From: Chenopodium formosanum
Taxonomy: Eukaryota > Streptophyta > Magnoliopsida > Caryophyllales > Amaranthaceae
Direction of reading: 5' to 3'
DNA: 64,000 nt
Assembly (NCBI GenBank): GCA_024500155.1
Contig: CM044863.1
Location: 7,495,501-7,559,500, forward strand
The notes beneath the pieces are model-generated. The model saw nothing but the letters and a program-made list of their open reading frames with translations. It was not told the origin of the DNA and did no database searches. The translations under genes and the position numbers were made by a program. Positions 59,121 through 64,000 of the stretch are shown here, one piece after another. The stretch's first letter is position 1, and the number at the start of each line of letters is the position of its first letter.

Positions 59121-59643
59121 CATTTATAATATAAAAGTAAAATAAATAGACTATAAAAATGAAAGAATAAAAAAATTGTACATCTAATATTGTATAACTG
59201 AACATTTCAGTTGTAAATAAAAATGAACATATAATGTTGTTGCTTATTCATCGACATTTTTTTACGCTTCAAGTGAAATACCTTTATTTGTTCAATTCTC
59301 TTGGATGGATATCTTGTAATTCCCTGAACTATATGATTTAATACTAATTAAAAAATCAACATTTTTTTTAAATAATGAACAAAATGATAATGTCTAACAT
59401 TATCAATGCTAATGTTAATTGAAATTCCTTTACTATAAAAACGAACATTTTATGCAACTGAACAAACACAAAAATTTGCATTATTAAAAAAAGAAATTAA
59501 ACATTTATTTTATAAGAATGAACATTATAATGCATGAAAATAAACATTTAATTATTGAGAAATACAAAATTATTGTAAAATATATTTAGTTAGAATATAT
59601 TCATTTTTATTATAAAAAATATTTATTTTTTAATAAGGGACCA
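57976..59643. other. AP4 3' flank; homopolymer and TA tracts
   Basis: The start is similar to the AP3 flank (TTTATATATATGGAGTATTA, GAAAATTATTATACCA). An A tract of about 50 lies at 58490-58539 and a TA run at about 59073-59117. About 58620-58770 carries an AACTGAATTGAACTGA array, the reverse-orientation relative of the 46905-47090 array. No gene was seen. Confidence 0.6.
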
Positions 59644-59651
59644 GTCAGAGT

Positions 59652-60238
59652 TAGGGATGTCAGTGGGACGGGCCAAGTAGGAGACTCGCTCCATCCCCGC
59701 CCCAATGGGTCTTGGTTTGGCGGGTGATAGGGCGGGGATGGGGATAAAAACTATACCCGCCATGGGTGATGGGGCGGGGGTGCATTTTAAGTTATACCCG
59801 CCCCATCCCCACCTCATATCCACATCTATATATCTTTAAAAGCAAAATTATATACTTTTATACTATTTTATAAAATAATTACGTGAAATAAAATGTTAAT
59901 TATAATACTTTATACTACACTTATATTATAAACAAAAATGTGTATAATATTAAGAATGTTTTTTTATTTTTTATTATAATTCGTATTAATTATGTAGGAT
60001 TGTGTATTTGAGAGACAGAGATTAAATGAGTCTTGGATGGGGATTAGACAGGTATTTGGTGGGGATTAGGTGGGGATGGATATCCAAGTGAAGGGTGGGA
60101 TGGGGATGATTTTAGAGTTGTACCCGCCGGAGCAGGGATGAGAATGAATATTGGACCCGCCACGTAGATGGGGATGAAATATTAGGTGAGGATGGGGATG
60201 AAAAGGCCAATATCCGCCCTGTCCCATTGAGATCTCCA
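59652..60238. mobile_element. hAT-like MITE, family A copy 2
   Basis: It begins TAGGGATGTCAGTGGGACGG and ends CTGTCCCATTGAGATCTCCA (diverged inverted end). It is flanked by a perfect 8-bp repeat GTCAGAGT (59644-59651 and 60239-60246). Same family as 48665-49391, 140 bp shorter, without the TA microsatellite. Confidence 0.88.
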
Positions 60239-60246
60239 GTCAGAGT

Positions 60247-61049
60247 TACTGGGGCTGGGCTCGAGTCTGTCAATATATAAGCAGTTTACAAACACTAATT
60301 AATGAAACCTCCTACGCTCATGATCAGACTTTTTCGGACAGAAAGTAACACATTTTATTAAACCCCTACGCTATTCATGATCTGATCAGGCTACATACAC
60401 GAGCTTGAATTGGGTTGTATATCATGTACTTGAAATTTGGAATTGATGTCAATTTTATAAGTGTGTAAAATTGAGCCCAAACAACTTAACTGGGTGATTT
60501 GGGCCCAAATCACTGGTTGGAAATCTATTACTCTATAGTAAAATGAAATCTTTTGGAGGGAATTTTCCCTCTTTTAACTCTTTTTTTTTTTTTTGGGGGT
60601 AAAATATTAATTTGTCTAGAATCTGTGCAATGTACTGTTTATATAAAATCTATTTTTATAATTTGTACATTTAAAAAAAAAATGGGTAAATATAAATAAC
60701 AATTATGCACCTTGTACAAAAATATTTGTAGTTTTAAAAGTTTAGATTTTCATCAAAATTATGACATAATACATATTCAATATCGCCTAATACATATTTC
60801 AATGTAAGAGTCTATTTAGTATTTATCAGTGTGCTATTTACAATTGTTTTATTTTTTTAGGATAAATTGATAGGCTGAAGTTGTAATGCAGAAGGTTCTA
60901 ATATTCAAATTTCAAAATTGTTAAATATGGTAGCTCCAAAAAAAAAAATATCATCCATGCATTTAGGCGGGAAAAAATTTATTATGAGAGTGACGTGTGG
61001 ACAATAATGACGCCAGCAACATTTTGTTTTAATAATAGTTAATAAATTA
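60247..61049. other. Intergenic, AP-cluster flank remnant
   Basis: GAATTGGGTTGTATATC...GATGTCAATTTTATAAGTGTG (60400-60500) matches the flanks at 37855 and 47285. The rest is AT-rich without a recognised gene. Confidence 0.5.
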
Positions 61050-62197
61050 TACTACCTCCGTTTTTTTTTAGTTGACACGTATTCCTTTTTAAAAAGTTTT
61101 TTTTTTAGTTGACACGTTTCCTTTTGGGGTAAGTTTTTTACCTTGCATTTACAAGTAGGGGTGAGCAAAACCAAGTACCCTTTCAAAAACTAAGGACCTT
61201 GTCCCGAAACCGGTTAGTATCAGGTCTAAGATTTTGGAATTGGTCCTGGAACCAGTATCAACCGAGTCTCAAAATTTTAGACTCGGAACCGGAACCGGTG
61301 GGTACCGGTTCCAGAACCGGGTACCTGGTGTTATAGTTGACCAGCCATTAAAAAAACTTGAAATCATAGAAAATTTCCAGAATATTGAGATGAACAAATT
61401 AGATCTAAAGTCTAACCAATACATGAATTATACATTACCAAATAAGTATGAATCAAATAATCTATATAAATTATAATTTAATATATAATCGGGCTTGTTC
61501 TTCGAGTCACCGCCCTTAACTATCACCTCTTCTCTCGTTCTCTTAACATTGGTGTGTTCTCCGTTGATGTGCCGACTTCCTCAAATGCTATGAATGAGAA
61601 CTTAGCTTGTAAGAGAGAACAAGTTCATAATATGTTTTTCGTCAAAAAAAAATAATAATTAAGAATTTGATATAGATCTAAGAATTTGGAAAAGGGTGGT
61701 TGATGAATTATTAGATGATAGTGGCTGGTGAAATTTGTGAAGATGGTGCATTTGGTGGCCGATGAAGAGTAGTTTTAGGGTTTTAATAATAAGTACTCCT
61801 TATAAGTTGAATGGATTGTGAGTAAGTGGGCTGGTAATAACAAAAAAGGCCCAATATTTCATTTGTTTACTGAATTCCAAAATTTCAGATGACTTGAAGA
61901 ACTGGTTCCGGGTACTCACTGGGTACCGGGTCCAATTTTGAATAATTGGAACCAGAACCGGTTACCACCGGTTTCTAATTTTCGGACCCGGACCTAGATC
62001 CGATGGGACCAGTTCCAAGTCTGGACCCGCCGGGTCCAAATCGGTTCCGAGTCCGGGATCGGGTACCCATTTTTTTGCTCACCCCTATTTACATCCTACC
62101 CCACTTACTTTATCATTCTCTCTCACTCTCTCTCTCTCCTCTCCTTAATATATATTCCTTAATCAAACGCGTCAACTAAATAGAAATGGAGGAAGTA
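61050..62197. mobile_element. Stowaway-like element hosting a nested hAT-like element
   Basis: The outer end TACTACCTCCGTTTTTTTTT with TAGTTGACACG (61050-61080) and the outer right end CGCGTCAACTA...ATGGAGGAAGTA (to 62197) are inverted, TA-bordered. Removing the nested insert leaves a MITE of about 216 bp. Confidence 0.7.
61156..62087. mobile_element. hAT-like MITE, family B (nested)
   Basis: The ends TAGGGGTGAGCAAAA and TTTTTTGCTCACCCCTA are inverted. Flanking 8-mers are TTTACAAG and TTTACATC (6 of 8). Subterminal regions are rich in GGTACCGGTTCC/ACCGGGTCC motifs in both orientations; the middle is AT-rich. No transposase domain; a short open frame at 61234-61476 has no recognised homology. 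Confidence 0.75.
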
Positions 62198-62414
62198 TAT
62201 TATTTGAATCTATCTTTCCGTTTATAAGTCTAAACTAAATGAAAGTACTTTTCACTCTCAAACCCCCTATGAATCCCTCCCAAAATTCACAAATGATTAA
62301 TAAATATTTAGTTTCTTTTTTTGGAAATAATTTTTCTCTCATGCTTAATATTGTGCGCATAATAATTCTTATCACTCTTGAAAATTGATACAAAGGTAGT
62401 ACGATGATAAAAAA
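62198..62414. other. AT-rich intergenic spacer
   Basis: No feature was recognised. Confidence 0.4.
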
Positions 62415-63260
62415 AGGAAATTTTGACTTTTACCAACAAAAAAAATCGAAAAATTGTTTTTTACCACAAAAACTGTTATTTTATCACCAAAAAAATTGTT
62501 TTTTTACCACCTAACGTCAAGAAAACCGTTAAATCTAACGGTTAAAAAAAATTTCACGAATTTCGTGCGCAAAACATGTTCTTCATAGGTTTAGGGCAAA
62601 CACTATGGCCCTATGGGCCCAATTTGAGGTCAGAATTGACAAAAAAATGATCGGAAATGCCTCATTCCTCATTTTGCGTGTTTCACGCAAATCGATGTAT
62701 TTTTGAACACGTAAAACGAGATATTTCTGATCATTTTTGTCAATTCTGATCTCAAATTGGTTCCATAGGACCATAATGCCCCCCAAAACCCCTAAAGAGC
62801 ATGTGTTTGACATGAAAATCAAAGAATTTAAAAAATTCCATTAGGTTTTTGACGACAGGTGGTAAAAAATAATTTTTAGGAAACTTTGACTTTTACCACA
62901 TTGTTTTTTACCACCAAAACTTCTAAAACTTTTATTTTACAATCAAAAAAGTTCTAAAAATTGTTTTTTACCACCTAGCGCCAAGAAAATCGTTAAATCT
63001 AACAGTTTAAAAAAATTTCTTCGAAATTTGTGCGCAAAACATGCTTTTCATAGGTTTAGGGGGCCATTTTGTACCTATGAATCCAATTTGAGGTCAAAAT
63101 TGACAAAAATGAGACATTTTCGATCATTTTTTTATCAATTCTGACTTCACCCATAGGCCCAAAATGCCCCACAAAACCTCTAAAGATCATGTATTTGACA
63201 CGAAAATCGAAGAATTTTAAAAATTCCGTTAGGTTTTTCACGACAGGTGGTAAAAAATAA
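62415..63260. repeat. Diverged tandem duplication with internal inverted repeats
   Basis: TTTTGACTTTTACCA, TTTTTTACCACCTA(A/G)CG, AATTTGTGCGCAAAACATG-like, CATAGGTTTAGGG, AATTTGAGGTCA and TTAGGTTTTTGACGACAGGTGG occur once in 62415-62870 and again in 62877-63260. Within each unit CAATTTGAGGTCAGAATTGAC has an inverted partner (GTCAATTCTGATCTCAAATTG), so each can fold back. No credible coding sequence. Confidence 0.75.
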
Positions 63261-63309
63261 TTTTTTATTTTTTATTTGGTGCTAAAATCATTAGTAGAAA
63301 AAACGTAAT

Positions 63310-63510
63310 AGGAAGCCCCAAATGGCAAGCGATTTTTAAAATCCACTTGCCATTTACCCAATTTTTTTAAAAAAAAACCTGTAATATTAAATGGCAAGCG
63401 GTTTTGGCGCGAACCGCTTGCCAATATATATAATGACAAAGCGGTTTGGGGTTGAACCGCTTGCCATTAGATATATTGGCAAGCGGTTCAACCCCAAACC
63501 GTTTGCCATT
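63310..63510. repeat. Cluster of GGCAAGCGGTT palindromes
   Basis: AATGGCAAGC, GCAAGCGGTT and AACCGCTTGCC alternate in both orientations. The largest hairpin pairs 63432-63468 with 63476-63510, nearly perfect, with a 7-base loop. It lies close to the duplicated block upstream. Confidence 0.8.
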
Positions 63511-63539
63511 TAAAAAAAAAAAAACCTCTAAACTAATCG

Positions 63540-63765
63540 TACTTAAGCTTGTAGCCACCCACCCCTCCCTTCATTTCCCGATTCTCTCTCCTCTTTCTTT
63601 CATTTTCGCTGCTCTCTCTCACTCTCCTCTTCCATATCCCCCGTTCTCCCTCTCTCTCCTCTTCTCTTCCCTTTTCATCTTCGATCTCCTTCTCTCTTCT
63701 CTGTCGTCCTTCGCTCCTCTCTTCTTTCTCTTTCTCTTTTTCTTTGTTCTTTCTCATCTCCACAA
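63540..63765 (+). other. CT-rich tract, possible 5' leader
   Basis: More than 200 bases of TCTCTC/CTTTC-rich sequence, as seen in plant promoters and 5' UTRs. Open frames here are low-complexity and not believable. A gene could begin beyond the window. Confidence 0.35.
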
Positions 63766-63909
63766 ATTCGAATCAAAACCGGATAATTTCGAGCAAAATC
63801 GACCAAAACCCCAAGTAAAATTTCAAGCAGATTTCGAGGATAATTTCGAGCAAATTTTGAGTACAATTTCGAGCAAATTCATGCATGCGTGTGGGTGTTC
63901 AAGTTTTTT

Positions 63910-63967
63910 AGGTCAAATTCGACCATGAAAACTCTAGATCTAGAGTTTTTATGGTCGAATTTGACCT
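63910..63967. repeat. 58-bp near-perfect palindrome without spacer
   Basis: The arms 63910-63938 and 63939-63967 meet at AGATCT and differ at one pair. The left arm starts AGGTCAAATTCGACCATG and contains its own short inverted pair (GGTC...GACC). Confidence 0.85.
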
Positions 63968-64000
63968 TTAAAACCATAATTTCAAGCCAAAATCGGTGGG

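Noticed and set aside
63446..63928. Open frame of 160 codons and antisense Glu/Arg-rich frames
   Set aside because: They come from the CT-rich tract and palindromes; no domain or splice support.

Overview
This is a piece of a plant nuclear genome. Evidence: an 18-exon gene with GT-AG introns encoding an AP-1 gamma-adaptin of plant type; plant-specific families (CDR1-like aspartic proteases, ankyrin-PGG membrane protein); two Ty1/copia elements; and many Stowaway-like and hAT-like MITEs. The frequent TACTCCGT/ACGGAGTA motif and MITE ends would fit a Caryophyllales eudicot (beet/spinach relatives), but that placement is only an impression.

Layout. 1-2.65 kb: an L1-type LINE relic split by a solo LTR with a perfect 5-bp target duplication. 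3.1-4.36 kb: a long-TIR non-autonomous transposon just upstream of the first gene. 4.84-21.84 kb: the gamma-adaptin gene (876 aa when the exons are joined), whose long introns hold MITEs, an antisense RTE-LINE tail and a compact hairpin. 23.2-58 kb: a tandem cluster of CDR1-like secreted aspartic proteases, all on the + strand: AP1 (23.2-24.5), a decayed copy (25.1-25.85), a promoter relic (26.8), AP2 (27.8-29.1), AP3 (35.5-36.9) and AP4 (51.8-58.0). AP4 is split by a complete copia element with apparently identical LTRs. A second, older and gag-less copia element sits just behind AP2. 41.0-44.5 kb: an ankyrin/PGG gene with an in-frame stop codon inside the cluster. 44.9-46.3, 48.7-49.4, 59.7-60.2 and 61.2-62.1 kb: hAT-like elements. 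62.4-64 kb: duplicated and palindromic DNA with no recognised gene.

The cluster grew by segmental duplication. Promoter blocks, 3' flanks and intergenic DNA are shared between copies, and one 3' flank (46.53-48.64 kb) has no protease gene in front of it. The promoters of AP2, AP3, AP4 and both relics keep a TTGACT (W-box core) motif, which fits defence-type regulation (inference; CDR1 of Arabidopsis is a disease-resistance protease).

The most notable observation is AP4. Its reading frame is open on both sides of the insertion and would be continuous without it, and the inserted copia element has a single 1432-codon gag-pol frame, a PBS, a PPT and matching LTRs. It looks like a very young, possibly polymorphic gene knock-out by an element that may still be active. 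No wholly new gene system was recognised.
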